The notes: generated by a model from the sequence alone, not told the origin. Shown: positions 48,507-59,091, counted from the first letter of the stretch. The stretch is DNA of 64,000 bases from Burkholderia stagnalis (GCF_902830275.1 NZ_CADESW010000002.1:558001-622000); one strand, 5' to 3'. Translations and numbers: made by a program.

Positions 48507-48836
48507 TCAACTGCCGGCCGCGGGCGTCGCCGACGGCGCGGGCGCGCTCGCCGCAGGGGCGCTCGCCGCGCTGTCCGAGCCCGCCGCCGGCGCGGCGGCC
48601 GGCGCCGCTTCGCCCGACGCGGGCGTGCTCGCCGTCGCGCTGGTGCCGCCCGAGCCGCCGCGGAAATCGGTGACATACCAACCCGAGCCCTTCAGCTGGA
48701 AGCCCGCAGCGGTCAGCTGCTTGCGAAATGCATCCTTCCCGCATTCGGGACATTGCGACAGCGGCGCGTCGCTCATCTTCTGGAGCACATCCTTCGCGAA
48801 ACCGCACGCTTCGCATCGATAGGCGTAGATCGGCAT
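48507..48836 (-). CDS. FmdB-type zinc-ribbon protein
   Basis: 109 residues. MPIYAYRCEACG opens the protein; C8, C11, C29 and C32 make the two CxxC knuckles of the FmdB/CxxC_CxxC_SSSS zinc ribbon. The second half is an Ala/Ser/Pro-rich, probably disordered tail. Proposed as a regulatory or nucleic-acid-binding protein; role unknown. A good -10 TATAAT lies about 45 bp upstream. Confidence 0.88.
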   Translation of the reverse strand: MPIYAYRCEACGFAKDVLQKMSDAPLSQCPECGKDAFRKQLTAAGFQLKGSGWYVTDFRGGSGGTSATASTPASGEAAPAAAPAAGSDSAASAPAASAPAPSATPAAGS

Positions 48837-48879
48837 GATTTTTTCCCGCAGAAACTAGAAACGGCTTGCAAAACCTTGA

Positions 48880-48885
48880 ATTATA
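48880..48885 (-). promoter_or_regulatory. Candidate -10 box for the fmdB-like gene
   Basis: A perfect TATAAT on the minus strand, giving a start site about 35 nt before the ATG at 48836. A -35 is not clear (TTGCCG lies 20 bp upstream, a little far). Confidence 0.5.
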
Positions 48886-48930
48886 TCCGAAACCCCAACG
48901 CGCCCCGGCAATCGCCGCGACGCGCCGGCG

Positions 48931-49566
48931 TCAGCGGCGGCGCCACGTGAGCCAGCGCTCGCGCCCGTCGAACACGGGCAGCGAATCGGCCACCGGCAGA
49001 TCCTCGATCAGCTCGAAGTGCGGCCCGAGCAGCGCGTCGAGTTCCGCGCGATCGATGCCGAACGGCGGCCCCTTCGGCGTCGCGCCGATGAAGAAGTAAC
49101 CTGCCAGCACGCCGCCCGCCGGCAGCAGCGCGGCCATCTTCTGCGCGTAGTCGGCACGCCGGTCGCGCGGCAATGCGCACAGGAACGCGCGTTCGTAGAC
49201 CCACTGCACGTCGAACGGCGGCGCATATGCGAAGAAATCCGCCTGCTCGACGACGCCCGCGTGCACGCCGAGCTGCGCCTGCGCGGCGGCAACCGCCTGC
49301 GCGGCAAAATCGATCGCCCGCACGGGCCAGCCGGCCTGCGCGAGCCACCCGGCTTCCTGCGCGCTGCCGCAACCGGGAATCAGTACCGCGCACGGCTCGC
49401 GACGGCCCGCGAACGCGCGAAAGCCGTCGGGCACGCCGCCGTATTCCCACGGCGTCACGCCGCGCGCGAAGCGCTCGTCCCAGAACGATGCGTGACCAGG
49501 GTCACGCGTCGAGAAATCCGCTGCGACCGGGGTAGCCGGCGAAGGGTCACGGGTCGGGTCGGGCAT
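48931..49566 (-). CDS. TPMT-family SAM-dependent methyltransferase
   Basis: 211 residues. FWDERFARGVTPWEYGGVPD at the N-terminus and the SAM motif VLIPGCGSAQEAGWLAQ are those of thiopurine-methyltransferase-like enzymes, which in bacteria methylate thiols, tellurite/selenite or small xenobiotics. GAAGGAGA five bases before ATG 49566. It starts 20 bp after ubiB and is probably the last gene of that transcript. The substrate is not predictable. Confidence 0.87.
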   Translation of the reverse strand: MPDPTRDPSPATPVAADFSTRDPGHASFWDERFARGVTPWEYGGVPDGFRAFAGRREPCAVLIPGCGSAQEAGWLAQAGWPVRAIDFAAQAVAAAQAQLGVHAGVVEQADFFAYAPPFDVQWVYERAFLCALPRDRRADYAQKMAALLPAGGVLAGYFFIGATPKGPPFGIDRAELDALLGPHFELIEDLPVADSLPVFDGRERWLTWRRR

Positions 49567-49586
49567 CGCGGCTCTCCTTCCTTGCG

Positions 49587-51164
49587 TCACGCGCTGTAGG
49601 CAAGCGCGAGCAGCACCCGCGCGACCAGCGCGCCGACGCCCACGGCCAGGCCGAAGATCAGCAGCGCCTGCAGCAGCCGGTTGGTGCGCTTCTGCTCGAC
49701 CAGGATCTGCCGCATCAGCTCCTCGCTCGCCGCGCGCGGCGCGTCGTGGCGCGCGGCCATCGCGTGGTGGATCAGGCGCGGCAGTTGCGGCAGCGTCTTG
49801 CTCCATTGCGGCGCCTCGACCTTGAAGCGCTCGTACCAGCCGCGCAGGCCGATCTGCTCGGTCATCCAGCGCTCGAGATACGGCTTCGCCGTCTTCCACA
49901 GGTCGAGCTCGGGGTCGAGCGAGCGGCCGAGCCCCTCGACGTTCAGCATCGTCTTCTGCAGCAGCACGAGCTGCGGCTGGATCTCGACATTGAAGCGGCG
50001 CGACGTCGAGAACAGCCGCATCAGCACCTGGCCGAGCGAGATGTCCTTCAGCGCGCGGTCGAAATACGGCTCGCACACCGCGCGGATCGCGCTTTCGAGC
50101 TCCTCGACGCGCGTGTCCGGCGGCACCCAGCCCGACTCGAGGTGCAGCGTCGCGACGCGGTGGTAGTCGCGCTTGAAGAATGCGAGGAAGTTCTGCGCGA
50201 GGTAGTTCTTGTCGAAATCGGACAGCGCGCCGATGATCCCGAAATCGAGCGCGATGTAGCGGCCGAAAGTCTTCGGGTCGAGGCTCACCTGGATGTTGCC
50301 GGGGTGCATGTCCGCATGGAAGAAACCGTCGCGGAACACCTGCGTGAAGAAGATCTCGACGCCTTCGCGCGCGAGCTTCTTGATGTCGACGCCCGCCGCG
50401 CGCAGCGTCTCGACCTGGCTGATCGGCACGCCCGTCATGCGCTCCATCACGAGCACCTGCGACGTCGAGAAATCCCAGAACATCTCCGGCACGAGCAGCA
50501 GGTCGAGGCCCGCGAAGTTGCGGCGCAGCTGGCTGCCGTTCGCCGCCTCGCGCATCAGGTCGAGCTCGTCGTGCAGGTACTTGTCGAATTCGGCGACCAC
50601 CTCGCGCGGCTTCAGGCGCCGGCCATCGGCCCACATGCGCTCGGTCCAGGTCGCGATGTCGCGCATCAGCGCGAGATCGGAATCGATCACGGGCAGCATG
50701 TTCGGGCGCAGCACCTTCACGGCGACCGACTTGCCCGCATGCACGCCCTGCTTGAGCTTCGCGAAATGCACCTGCGCGATCGACGCGCTCGCGACCGGCT
50801 CGCGCTCGAACTCGTCGAACAGCTCGTCGACCGGCGCGCCGAGCGATTTCTCGATGATCGAGATCGCGACCGACGAATCGAACGGCGGCACCTGGTCCTG
50901 CAGCTTCGCGAGCTCGTTCGCGAAATCGACCGACAGCAGGTCGCGGCGCGTCGACAGCACCTGGCCGAACTTCACGAAGATCGGGCCGAGGCTCTCGAGC
51001 GCGTGGCGCAGCCGCACCGCGGGCGGGTCGGAATAGCGGCGGCCGATCGTCGTGATGCGCAACAGCAGCTTCACACGCCGGTCGTCGATGCGGGACAGCA
51101 TGACCTCGTCGAGGCCGAAACGGATGACGGTGTAGACAATCTTGATGAAACGGAAAATGCGCAT
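49587..51164 (-). CDS. ubiB: Ubiquinone biosynthesis regulatory kinase-like protein UbiB
   Basis: 525 residues, ABC1/UbiB atypical kinase family. The KxGQ motif is in [14 protein letters not shown] (about residues 61-74), the A-rich loop follows at [17 protein letters not shown], and [12 protein letters not shown] plus [10 protein letters not shown] carry catalytic-loop and metal residues. Two C-terminal membrane helices ([19 protein letters not shown] and beyond) anchor it. It is needed for coenzyme Q synthesis, probably by lipid extraction. It follows ubiJ with 12 bp between. Confidence 0.96.
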   Translation of the reverse strand: MRIFRFIKIVYTVIRFGLDEVMLSRIDDRRVKLLLRITTIGRRYSDPPAVRLRHALESLGPIFVKFGQVLSTRRDLLSVDFANELAKLQDQVPPFDSSVAISIIEKSLGAPVDELFDEFEREPVASASIAQVHFAKLKQGVHAGKSVAVKVLRPNMLPVIDSDLALMRDIATWTERMWADGRRLKPREVVAEFDKYLHDELDLMREAANGSQLRRNFAGLDLLLVPEMFWDFSTSQVLVMERMTGVPISQVETLRAAGVDIKKLAREGVEIFFTQVFRDGFFHADMHPGNIQVSLDPKTFGRYIALDFGIIGALSDFDKNYLAQNFLAFFKRDYHRVATLHLESGWVPPDTRVEELESAIRAVCEPYFDRALKDISLGQVLMRLFSTSRRFNVEIQPQLVLLQKTMLNVEGLGRSLDPELDLWKTAKPYLERWMTEQIGLRGWYERFKVEAPQWSKTLPQLPRLIHHAMAARHDAPRAASEELMRQILVEQKRTNRLLQALLIFGLAVGVGALVARVLLALAYSA

Positions 51165-51176
51165 GCCCGGCGGCCC

Positions 51177-51803
51177 TCAGTGCGTGCCGCGCGGGCTGCC
51201 GCCCGCACGTACGCCGGTTTTTTGTTCGAGTCGCTCGACCCGCTTCTCGACGCGGGCGAGCGCGTCGCGCGCGCGCGCCAGTTCGGCGTCGAAGTCCGCG
51301 AGCGACGCACGCCGGACCACTTGCGGATTCTCGTCGAGCCAATACTCGGCGAGAGAATCGAGCACATTGCGGCCGGTGCGGCGCGCGCGGGCGCCCGCGT
51401 CGCGCACGACCGTCGCGATCCGGTGCGCAGCCGCGTCGCCGACCAGCTTCGCGAGATCTTCTTCCGGTTCCCAGCGCAGGTGCTCGGCCAGCTTCGCGAT
51501 CTGCGTCGCGAACTCCGCGTCGCCCTCGATCTTCACATGCTTCATCACGGCCGGCTGCCCGCCCTGCAGGAACGCGGCCACGGTGTCGCCGGCCAGCGCG
51601 ATCGACACGTCGACGTGCTGCGCCTCCTGCGCATCGACCGCGCTCAGATAGCCATCGGGCTGCACCAGCAGCGTGAGCGTGACGGGCGGCACGTCGAGAC
51701 GGGCGGTCTTGCCCGCATAGGGAATCAGGCGGTCACGCGCCCAGGATTCGCGCGCGAGCAGGTGATTGACAGCAGCAGCAAAAGGCTTGGCGGCAAAGGT
51801 CAT
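51177..51803 (-). CDS. ubiJ: Ubiquinone biosynthesis accessory factor UbiJ
   Basis: 208 residues. N-terminal SCP2 lipid-binding domain (about 15-110; DVSIALAGDTVAAFLQGG) and a C-terminal helix with heptad pattern (FDAELARARDALARVEKRVE). UbiJ, with UbiK, scaffolds the Ubi metabolon and binds the polyprenyl intermediates. It is next to ubiB, as in E. coli. Its ATG is 13 nt after the T-run of a terminator, with no obvious ribosome site. Confidence 0.92.
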   Translation of the reverse strand: MTFAAKPFAAAVNHLLARESWARDRLIPYAGKTARLDVPPVTLTLLVQPDGYLSAVDAQEAQHVDVSIALAGDTVAAFLQGGQPAVMKHVKIEGDAEFATQIAKLAEHLRWEPEEDLAKLVGDAAAHRIATVVRDAGARARRTGRNVLDSLAEYWLDENPQVVRRASLADFDAELARARDALARVEKRVERLEQKTGVRAGGSPRGTH

Positions 51804-51816
51804 CGGGCTGGGAAAG

Positions 51817-51852
51817 AAAAAACCCGCGCGGGCCGGACGCCCGCGCGGGTTT
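51817..51852 (-). terminator. Intrinsic terminator between Tim44-like and ubiJ genes
   Basis: A 14-bp perfect stem (51820-51833 with 51839-51852, five-base loop) followed on the minus strand by T6 (with the stem A/T ends). It closes the Tim44-like gene and lies 13 nt before the ubiJ start. Confidence 0.85.
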
Positions 51853-51925
51853 CTATTGTAACGTCGGATCGGCTGCGACCCGTGTCCGACCGCAAGCCCG
51901 GGCGGCAAGCGGTCGCAGCCGGCGC

Positions 51926-52930
51926 TCAATGTGCGTTGAGCTGCTGGATCCCCGCGAGCAACCAGCCCTGGCCACCCGACTTCGTCAGGTTCCAGACTTC
52001 GTCGAACGGCGCGGCCGGCGCACTCGCCGATTCGCGGATCAGGCCGTGGAAGCGGACGCTCGCCGACTGCTCGATGCCGCGATCCTCGATCGCGACCAGC
52101 TCGGCGTCGAGCTGCACGACATCGGTCTGGTTCGCCTCGTTGCCGCGCGAGTCGAGATCGATCTTGATCTCCGCGAACATTTCAGGCGTCGTGAACTCGC
52201 GGATGTCGGCCAGGTTGCCCTGGTCCCACGCGGCCTGCAGGCGCACGAAATAGACCTTGGCGCTGCGCACGAACGCTTCGGTGTCGAAGCCCGCCGGCAC
52301 CTGCAGCGGCGCCGCGGCCGCACCTGCCGCCGACGCCGCCCCCGCGCCGCCGCCGAACACGCTCTGCGCTTCGTTCGCGTAGCTGCTGCCGCTGCCGGCC
52401 TGGAACGACGGGCCTTGCGAGTAGTTGCCCGACGCCGACGCCGAGCCGCCCGCCGAATACGCCGGCTCGTTCGAGCGGCGGCGGTTCATGAACTTGCGGA
52501 TCAGCCAGATGCCGACCGCCGCGAGCAGCGCGATCACGATCAGGTTCGACATCATGCCGGCGAACGCCTCGCCCAGGCCGAAGTGCGACAGCAGCGCCGC
52601 GATGCCGAGACCGGCCGCGAGGCCGGCGATCGGCCCGAGCCAGCGCGAGCGGTTGGGTGCGGCCGGCGCGGGTGCGGCCGGGTTCGCGCGCTGCGCCTGC
52701 GACGGCGCGGCCTGCTGCATCGGCTGCTGGGCCGGCGGCGTGGCCTGGCGCTGCGTAACCGTGGAGTTCTGGCGGCCGATGCTGCGCCCGCCGCCCACAC
52801 GCTTGGCTTCAGCGTCGAGCGATGCGAACGTGCCGGCCGTCAGCAGGCCGACCATCAGCATCGTGCCGAGCCGTCGCGCCCAGGGCTTCGACGGCTTGCT
52901 ACGGTTGAACAACGAACGCGATTGGGACAT
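51926..52930 (-). CDS. Tim44-domain membrane protein
   Basis: 334 residues. An N-terminal signal-like span (LGTMLMVGLLTAGTFASLDA), a Gln/Ala/Pro-rich linker (about 45-95), a glycine-rich double span (about 105-150: PIAGLAAGLGIAALLSHFG and NLIVIALLAAVGIWLIRKF), then a C-terminal Tim44-like fold (about 200-334) related to mitochondrial Tim44/MBA1 lipid-binding domains. Bacterial members are inner-membrane proteins of unknown role. ATG 52930 has GGAG six bases upstream. It lies between ubiE and ubiJ, separating genes adjacent in E. coli. Confidence 0.85.
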   Translation of the reverse strand: MSQSRSLFNRSKPSKPWARRLGTMLMVGLLTAGTFASLDAEAKRVGGGRSIGRQNSTVTQRQATPPAQQPMQQAAPSQAQRANPAAPAPAAPNRSRWLGPIAGLAAGLGIAALLSHFGLGEAFAGMMSNLIVIALLAAVGIWLIRKFMNRRRSNEPAYSAGGSASASGNYSQGPSFQAGSGSSYANEAQSVFGGGAGAASAAGAAAAPLQVPAGFDTEAFVRSAKVYFVRLQAAWDQGNLADIREFTTPEMFAEIKIDLDSRGNEANQTDVVQLDAELVAIEDRGIEQSASVRFHGLIRESASAPAAPFDEVWNLTKSGGQGWLLAGIQQLNAH

Positions 52931-52971
52931 CAGCATCTCCAGATGTAAGGCAAATGTATGGAAAGAACCCC

Positions 52972-53703
52972 TTAGTACTTGGTTCCTAGGTGTAAAGCTA
53001 CCACGCCACCTGACAAATTGTAATATTTGACGGCATCGAGGCCCGCTTGTTCCATCATCGTCTTCAGCGTGTCCTGATCGGGGTGCATGCGGATAGATTC
53101 AGCAAGATACCGGTAACTGTCTGCATCTTTCGCGAACTTGTCGCCAAGCCACGGTAATACTTTGAAAGAATACAGATCGTACGCTTTTTTCAGCGGTTCC
53201 CAGACTTTCGAGAATTCCAGCACCATCACGCGGCCGCCGGGCTTCGCGACGCGGCGCATCTCGGCGAGCGCGGCGTCCTTGTGCGTCATGTTGCGCAGCC
53301 CGAACGCGACCGTGACGATGTCGAAGTAGTTGTCCGGAAACGGAATTTTCTCGGCGTCGCATAGCAGCGACGGCGTCACGATGCCCTTGTCGAGCAGCCG
53401 GTCGCGGCCGACGCGCAGCATCGATTCGTTGATGTCCGTGTGCCAGACCTCGCCCGTCGGCCCGGCGGCCTTCGCGAACGCCTTGGTCAGGTCGCCCGTG
53501 CCGGCCGCGATGTCGAGCACCCGGTAGCCGGGGCGGACGTTCGCCTGCGCGATCGTGAATGCCTTCCACGCGCGGTGCATGCCCGCCGACATCAGGTCGT
53601 TCATCAGATCGTAATTGCTCGCGACCGAATGGAACACGCCCGCCACTTTCTTCGCTTTATCGTTTTCCTCGACGCTTTCGAAGCCGAAGTGGGTTTTGCT
53701 CAT
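52972..53703 (-). CDS. ubiE: Ubiquinone/menaquinone C-methyltransferase
   Basis: 243 residues. [20 protein letters not shown] at the start, SAM motif [15 protein letters not shown] (about residues 64-78) and [19 protein letters not shown] are UbiE signatures. It C-methylates 2-polyprenyl-6-methoxy-1,4-benzoquinol. First gene of the ubiE-Tim44-ubiJ-ubiB string on the minus strand. Confidence 0.97.
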   Translation of the reverse strand: MSKTHFGFESVEENDKAKKVAGVFHSVASNYDLMNDLMSAGMHRAWKAFTIAQANVRPGYRVLDIAAGTGDLTKAFAKAAGPTGEVWHTDINESMLRVGRDRLLDKGIVTPSLLCDAEKIPFPDNYFDIVTVAFGLRNMTHKDAALAEMRRVAKPGGRVMVLEFSKVWEPLKKAYDLYSFKVLPWLGDKFAKDADSYRYLAESIRMHPDQDTLKTMMEQAGLDAVKYYNLSGGVVALHLGTKY

Positions 53704-53728
53704 CGCGGTGATCCTCAGTAAATGGCAA

Positions 53729-53753
53729 GACGGCGCCGAGAGCCGGCGCCGTC
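53729..53753 (-). terminator. Hairpin after the DUF971 gene
   Basis: GACGGCGCC (53729-53737) and GGCGCCGTC (53745-53753) form a 9-bp perfect stem two bases past the stop, followed on the minus strand by TTGCCATTT, a weak T-tail. Confidence 0.45.
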
Positions 53754-53755
53754 GT

Positions 53756-54169
53756 TCAGTGGCAGTGGCCGTGCGACGCGCCCGCCGCCGGCATCGGGGC
53801 GTCGCGATCGACGCCCGCCGCCTTCAGTTTGTCGAAATAGTCGCGCCAGAGCGCGTCCTGGCGCGTGGCCAGCTCGTACAGGAAATCCCACGAATAGATG
53901 CCGGTCGAATGGCCGTCCGAGAACGTGGGCTGCAATGCGTAGTTGCCGACGCCCTCGAGCGCGGTGATCGTCACCTCGCGCTTGCCGGTCTGCAGGGTTT
54001 CCTGGCCCGGCCCGTGGCCGCGCACCTCGGCCGACGGCGAATAGACGCGCATCAGCTCGAACGGGATGCGGTAGCTCTCGCCGCTCGGGTACTGCAATTC
54101 GAGCACGCGCGACACCGCGTGCACGACGACGCCCGACGGAATCGGGGTCGTGGAAGTCAAACCGCTCAT
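53756..54169 (-). CDS. DUF971 (GBBH-like N-terminal domain) protein
   Basis: 137 residues. The domain named after the N-terminus of gamma-butyrobetaine hydroxylase spans most of it ([43 protein letters not shown]-like WDFLYELA). It ends with a His-rich tail (ASHGHCH). Members are seen near ubiE and Fe-S/Mrp genes; a metal-related role is suspected. Its start overlaps the HIT gene stop (ATGA), so the two are coupled. Confidence 0.87.
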   Translation of the reverse strand: MSGLTSTTPIPSGVVVHAVSRVLELQYPSGESYRIPFELMRVYSPSAEVRGHGPGQETLQTGKREVTITALEGVGNYALQPTFSDGHSTGIYSWDFLYELATRQDALWRDYFDKLKAAGVDRDAPMPAAGASHGHCH

Positions 54170-54609
54170 GGCTGCCTCGAATCGGTCATTCGTTGAATCT
54201 CTTCGCGCACCGCATTGTGCAGCAACGTGGCCTGCGCGGTACGCAGGCGCAGCAGCGCCTCGGACACGCTGCGCTGCCGCGGCGCCCACACGGGCTGCGG
54301 GAAATGCGCGTCGTTCGAAAAGCGCGGGATCACGTGCCAGTGCACGTGCGGCACCATGTTGCCGAGGCTCGCGAGATTCACCTTGCTCGGCTGCATCACG
54401 CGCCGCACCGCGCGCTCGACCGCGCAGACGACATCCATCACGCGGGCGCGCTCGGCGTCGGCGAGATCGGAGAACTCGGCCACGTGCGCGCCCCAGATCA
54501 CCCGGCAGAAGCCCGGGTAGTCGTGCTCGCCCGTTGCCAGGACGACGCGCAGCACGTCGTCCTGCCACAGCACCTCGCCGCCGTCTTCACGGCAAAACAC
54601 GCATTCCAT
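54166..54609 (-). CDS. HIT-family nucleotide hydrolase/transferase
   Basis: 147 residues. The histidine triad HVHWH (H88, H90, H92) follows NLASLGNMVP. CVFCREDGG at the N-terminus includes a Cys pair typical of one bacterial HIT group. Likely a nucleoside phosphoramidase or dinucleotide hydrolase. It is translationally coupled to the DUF971 gene and begins 81 bp after the large oxidoreductase. Confidence 0.88.
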   Translation of the reverse strand: MECVFCREDGGEVLWQDDVLRVVLATGEHDYPGFCRVIWGAHVAEFSDLADAERARVMDVVCAVERAVRRVMQPSKVNLASLGNMVPHVHWHVIPRFSNDAHFPQPVWAPRQRSVSEALLRLRTAQATLLHNAVREEIQRMTDSRQP

Positions 54610-54631
54610 CGTCGGTCCCCTGTGTCGATGA

Positions 54632-54655
54632 GAGTCAGCGCTTCAGCGCTGACTC
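54632..54655 (-). terminator. Perfect hairpin between FAD/Fe-S oxidoreductase and HIT genes
   Basis: GAGTCAGCGC-TTCA-GCGCTGACTC, a 10-bp perfect stem with a tetraloop, 22 bp before the HIT start. No T-run follows on the minus strand, so it may protect or process the mRNA rather than terminate. Confidence 0.35.
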
Positions 54656-54690
54656 CGGCCCCATGCACAGCTAGTGCGGTCAAGCCCGCA

Positions 54691-57600
54691 TTAGACCAGC
54701 ACGCGCTCGATCCCGCCATGGTTCGCGCGTGCAACGTAGTCGGCCATCCAGTTCTCGCCGAGCACCTGGCGCGCGATCTCGACGACGATGTAGTCGGCCT
54801 CGATGTTCGCATCCTCGTTGTAGCGCGACAGGCCCTGCAGGCACGACGGGCAGCTGGTCAGGATCTTCACGTCCGCGCCGTTGGACGCCGGCGCCGGCGC
54901 GCTGCCGGCCACGACCGGGATGCTGCGCAGTTTTGCCGCACCCTTGCGGATCTCCTCTTCCTTGCGGAAGCGCACCTGCGTCGACACGTCCGGACGCGTG
55001 ACCGCGAGCGTACCCGACTCGCCGCAGCAGCGCTCGTTCTTCTCGATCTTGTAGCCGTCCTTCTCCGAGCCCATCAGCTCGTTGACGAGCTTGACCGGAT
55101 CCATCGTCTTGATCGGCGTATGGCACGGGTCGTGATACATGTAGCGCGTGCCCGTCACGCCGTCGAGCTTCATCCCCTTCTCGAGCAGGAACTCGTGGAT
55201 GTCGATGATCCGGCAGCCCGGGAAGATCTTGTCGAATTCATAGCCGGCGAGCTGGTCGTAGCAGGTGCCGCACGACACGACCACCGTCTTGATGTCGAGG
55301 TAGTTCAGCGTGTTCGCGACCCGGTGGAACAGCACGCGGTTGTCGGTGACGATCTTCTCGGCCTTGTCGTACTGGCCGGCGCCGCGCTGCGGATAGCCGC
55401 AGCACAGGTAGCCCGGCGGCAGCACGGTCTGCACGCCCGCCTCCCACAGCATCGCCTGCGTCGCGAGGCCGACCTGCGAGAACAGGCGCTCCGAGCCGCA
55501 GCCCGGGAAGTAGAACACCGCTTCCGAATCGACGGTCGTCGTCTTCGGGTTGCGGATGATCGGCACGATCTTGTTGTCCTCGATGTCGAGCAGCGCGCGC
55601 GCCGTCTTCTTCGGCAGGTTGCCCGGCATCTTCTTGTTGACGAAGTGGATCACCTGCTCGACCACCGGCGGCTTGCCGACGGTCGCCGGCGGGTGCGCGG
55701 TCTGCTTCGCCGTGACCTTCTTCAGCAGGTCGTTCGCGACCCGCTGCGCCTTGTAGCCGAAGCCCATCATCACGCTGCGCGCGGCGTTGATCGTCTGCGG
55801 ATTGGTCGCGTTCAGGAAGAACATGCCCGCGGCCTGGCCCGGGTTGAACTTCTTCTTGCCCATCTTGCGCAGCAGGTTGCGCATGTTCATCGTGACGTCG
55901 CCGAAGTCGATCTTCACCGGGCACGGCGTCGCGCACTTGTGGCAGACCGTGCAGTGGTCGGCCACGTCGTTGAACTCGTCCCAGTGCTTGATCGACACGC
56001 CGCGCCGCGTCTGCTCCTCGTACAGGAACGCCTCGACCAGCAGCGAGGTGGCGAGGATCTTGTTGCGCGGGCTGTACAGCAGGTTCGCGCGCGGCACGTG
56101 GGTCGCGCACACCGGCTTGCACTTGCCGCAGCGCAGGCAGTCCTTCACCGAATCGGCGATCGCGCCGATGTCGGACTGCTTCATGATCAGCGATTCGTAG
56201 CCCATCAGCCCGAAGCTCGGCGTGTACGCGTTGCGCAGGTCGGCGCCGTCGAGCAGCTTGCCCTTGTTGAAGCGGCCGTTCGGATCGACGCGCTGCTTGT
56301 ATGCGCGGAATTCGGCGATCTCGTCGTCGGTCAGGAACTCGAGCTTCGTGATGCCGATGCCGTGCTCGCCGGAGATCACGCCGTCGAGCGAACGCGCGAG
56401 CGTCATGATGCGCGCGACCGCCGCGTGGGCGTCCTGCAGCATCTCGTAGTTGTCGGAGTTGACCGGCAGGTTCGTGTGGACGTTGCCGTCGCCCGCGTGC
56501 ATGTGCAGCGCGACGAACACGCGGCCGCGCAGCACCTGCTTGTGGATCGCCTGCGCCTCGTCGAGGATCTGCTTGAACGCGCCGCCGTTGAAGATCGCGC
56601 GGAGCTCCGCGCGGATCTCCTGCTTCCACGAGATCCGCACCGTGCGATCCTGCGTGACGTGGAACACGTTCACGCCCGGCTGCTGGTCGACGCGATCCGC
56701 GAACTTCTCGGCGAGCGCCTCGTAGCCGAGCTGCACGAGGTAGTGCTGCGCCTCGCGCAGCGGCATGTCGAGCCGGTCGCGCACGAATTCCCAGCGCGCA
56801 CGCACCCGCTTGAGCAGCTCGAGCGCCTGCTGCACGCGGTCTTCCAGCAGCTCGGCGCTCGGGATCTCGTTCGCGTCGTCGGTCTTGCCGAGCGGCAGGT
56901 TGCCGGTGCGGAAGAACGCTTCCAGCGCGTCGATCAGCTGCAGCTTGTTCTTCAGCGACAGCTCGATGTTGATCCGCTCGATGCCGTCGGTGTACTCGCC
57001 CATCCGGTTCAGCGGGATGACGACGTCCTCGTTGATCTTGAACGCGTTGGTGTGCTTCGCGATCGCGGCGGTGCGGCTGCGGTCGAGCCAGAAGCGCTTG
57101 CGGGCCTCCGCGCTGACCGCGACGAAGCCCTCGCCGCTCTTGCCGTTCGCCATCCGGATCACTTCCGACGTCGCGTGCGCGACCGCATCGGCGTCGTCGC
57201 CGACGATGTCGCCGATCAGCACCATCTTCGGGAACGCGTTGCGCTTGCTCTTGGTCGCGTAGCCGACCGCGCGCAGGTAGCGCTCGTCGAGGTGCTCGAG
57301 GCCCGCGAGGATCGCGCCGCCCTGCTTCGACGTCTCGAACAGGTAGTCCTTGATCTCGACGATGCTCGGAATCGCCTCGCGCGCCTGGCCGAAGAACTCG
57401 AGGCAGACGGTGCGCGTGTGCGCGGGCATCTTGTGCAGCACCCAGCGCGCGGACGTGATCAGCCCGTCGCAGCCCTCCTTCTGCACGCCCGGCAGGCCCG
57501 CGAGGAACTTGTCGGTGACGTCCTTGCCGAGGCCTTCCTTGCGGAACCGGCGGCCCTCGATCTCGAGCATCTCGCTCTTCAGCAGCTTCTCGCCCGGCGC

Positions 57601-58707
57601 GTACGCGCCGTCGAACCACTTCAGCTCGAAGCGGCCGACCGGAATGTCGTGGATCTTGCCCTGGTTGTGCTCGTGGCGCGTGACTTCCAGCCAGTTGCCG
57701 TCCGGGTCGACCATCCGCCACCAGGCCAGGTTGTCGAGCGCGGTGCCCCACAGCACGGCCTTCTTGCCGCCCGCGTTCATCGCGACGTTGCCGCCGATGC
57801 AGGACGCGTCGAGCGAGGTCGGATCGACCGCGAACACGTAGCCGGCCGCTTCGGCCGCCTCGGTCACGCGGCGCGTGACGACGCCCGCGCCGGAGAAGAT
57901 CGTCGGCACCTTGTGCGCGACACCCGGCAGCTCGGTGAGCTCGACCGCGCCGAGCTGCTCCAGCTTTTCGGTGTTGATCACGGCAGAGAACGGCGTGAGC
58001 GGCACCGCGCCGCCCGTATAGCCGGTGCCGCCGCCGCGCGGGATCACCGTCAGGCCGAGCTCGAAGCAGGCCTTGATCAGGCCCGCGATCTCGGCTTCGG
58101 TATCGGGGGTCAGCACGACGAACGGGTATTCGACGCGCCAGTCGGTCGCGTCGGTCACGTGCGACACGCGCGACAGCCCGTCGAAGCGGATGTTGTCCTT
58201 CTGCGTGCAGCGGCCGAGCGCCTTGGTCGCGCGGCGGCGCAGCTCGGCCATCTTGTCGAATTCGTCCGCGAACTCGTCTACCGCGCGCTGCGCGGCGGCC
58301 TCGAGCGCCCCGACGCGCACCGCGCGCTCGCGGCCCGCGTCGTCCTGGTGGGCGGTCAGGTCGGCGCGGCGGCGCTTCTCGATCTCGCCCAGGCGGTGGT
58401 TCAGCGCCTCGATCAGCAATGCGCGGCGCTTCGGGTTGTCGAGCAGGTCGTCCTGCAGGTACGGGTTGCGGCGTACGACCCAGATGTCGCCCAGCACCTC
58501 GTACAGCATCCGGGCCGAGCGGCCGGTGCGGCGCTCGGCGCGCAGCTCGTCGAGCACGGCCCACGCTTCCTCGCCCAGCAGGCGGATCACGATCTCGCGG
58601 TCGGAGAACGAGGTGTAGTTGTACGGAATCTCGCGCAGACGGGGCGCGGGGTCGGCGGCGACGGCGGCGGCCGCGCCATGCGGATCGAAAACTTGTGGTG
58701 CGTTCAT
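54691..58707 (-). CDS. Large FAD-linked oxidase/Fe-S oxidoreductase with DUF3683
   Basis: 1338 residues. N-terminal DUF3683 (about 25-160), then a PCMH-type FAD domain ([18 protein letters not shown] at 223-240), FAD-oxidase C domain (about 400-800), two 4Fe-4S ligand sets ([11 protein letters not shown] near 850, [12 protein letters not shown] near 917) and two CCG/GlpC-like domains ([25 protein letters not shown]) to the end. It looks like GlcD plus GlcF/GlpC fused, so a respiratory 2-hydroxyacid dehydrogenase, perhaps for D-lactate or glycolate, is likely. A single polypeptide for a job usually split over two or three. ATG at 58707. Confidence 0.9.
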   Translation of the reverse strand: MNAPQVFDPHGAAAAVAADPAPRLREIPYNYTSFSDREIVIRLLGEEAWAVLDELRAERRTGRSARMLYEVLGDIWVVRRNPYLQDDLLDNPKRRALLIEALNHRLGEIEKRRRADLTAHQDDAGRERAVRVGALEAAAQRAVDEFADEFDKMAELRRRATKALGRCTQKDNIRFDGLSRVSHVTDATDWRVEYPFVVLTPDTEAEIAGLIKACFELGLTVIPRGGGTGYTGGAVPLTPFSAVINTEKLEQLGAVELTELPGVAHKVPTIFSGAGVVTRRVTEAAEAAGYVFAVDPTSLDASCIGGNVAMNAGGKKAVLWGTALDNLAWWRMVDPDGNWLEVTRHEHNQGKIHDIPVGRFELKWFDGAYAPGEKLLKSEMLEIEGRRFRKEGLGKDVTDKFLAGLPGVQKEGCDGLITSARWVLHKMPAHTRTVCLEFFGQAREAIPSIVEIKDYLFETSKQGGAILAGLEHLDERYLRAVGYATKSKRNAFPKMVLIGDIVGDDADAVAHATSEVIRMANGKSGEGFVAVSAEARKRFWLDRSRTAAIAKHTNAFKINEDVVIPLNRMGEYTDGIERINIELSLKNKLQLIDALEAFFRTGNLPLGKTDDANEIPSAELLEDRVQQALELLKRVRARWEFVRDRLDMPLREAQHYLVQLGYEALAEKFADRVDQQPGVNVFHVTQDRTVRISWKQEIRAELRAIFNGGAFKQILDEAQAIHKQVLRGRVFVALHMHAGDGNVHTNLPVNSDNYEMLQDAHAAVARIMTLARSLDGVISGEHGIGITKLEFLTDDEIAEFRAYKQRVDPNGRFNKGKLLDGADLRNAYTPSFGLMGYESLIMKQSDIGAIADSVKDCLRCGKCKPVCATHVPRANLLYSPRNKILATSLLVEAFLYEEQTRRGVSIKHWDEFNDVADHCTVCHKCATPCPVKIDFGDVTMNMRNLLRKMGKKKFNPGQAAGMFFLNATNPQTINAARSVMMGFGYKAQRVANDLLKKVTAKQTAHPPATVGKPPVVEQVIHFVNKKMPGNLPKKTARALLDIEDNKIVPIIRNPKTTTVDSEAVFYFPGCGSERLFSQVGLATQAMLWEAGVQTVLPPGYLCCGYPQRGAGQYDKAEKIVTDNRVLFHRVANTLNYLDIKTVVVSCGTCYDQLAGYEFDKIFPGCRIIDIHEFLLEKGMKLDGVTGTRYMYHDPCHTPIKTMDPVKLVNELMGSEKDGYKIEKNERCCGESGTLAVTRPDVSTQVRFRKEEEIRKGAAKLRSIPVVAGSAPAPASNGADVKILTSCPSCLQGLSRYNEDANIEADYIVVEIARQVLGENWMADYVARANHGGIERVLV

Positions 58708-59091
58708 GTTCGGACGACTCGGAGGGCCGATACACCGTGCAGGGGCGTCGGCGAGCGCGGTGGGCGCAATCTTGGGGAAATCTGTTCTGTTACCAGGCGG
58801 GCGACCGCATTGCGTGGGGTCGATACGGCCTGGCGGCACTCGGAGCCATCACCACGATCGCGCGCGGCGCGCATGCCGTTCCGCCGCGGGGCTGGCTGCG
58901 CGCGGCGACGGCGTCGAAGGGGCGATCCGAGGGTGCCTCTGCATCTTCCGATCCTTGATTCAAAACGAAATTCTAACTCATGATCGGGCATCGCGTGAGG
59001 GGTCGGACTGGCTGTGGGGGTATGGCCGGAAGCCCCGCCAGCCGGGGCGCAGCGCGATTTCGTGCGGCCATTCGCCGTCCGTCCGGTCGGT

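Noticed and set aside
54193..58983. Plus-strand open frame of about 1600 codons opposite the FAD/Fe-S oxidoreductase
   Set aside because: Arginine/aspartate/alanine-rich translation without domains, opposite a clear gene. Long antisense frames are expected when third positions are nearly all G or C.
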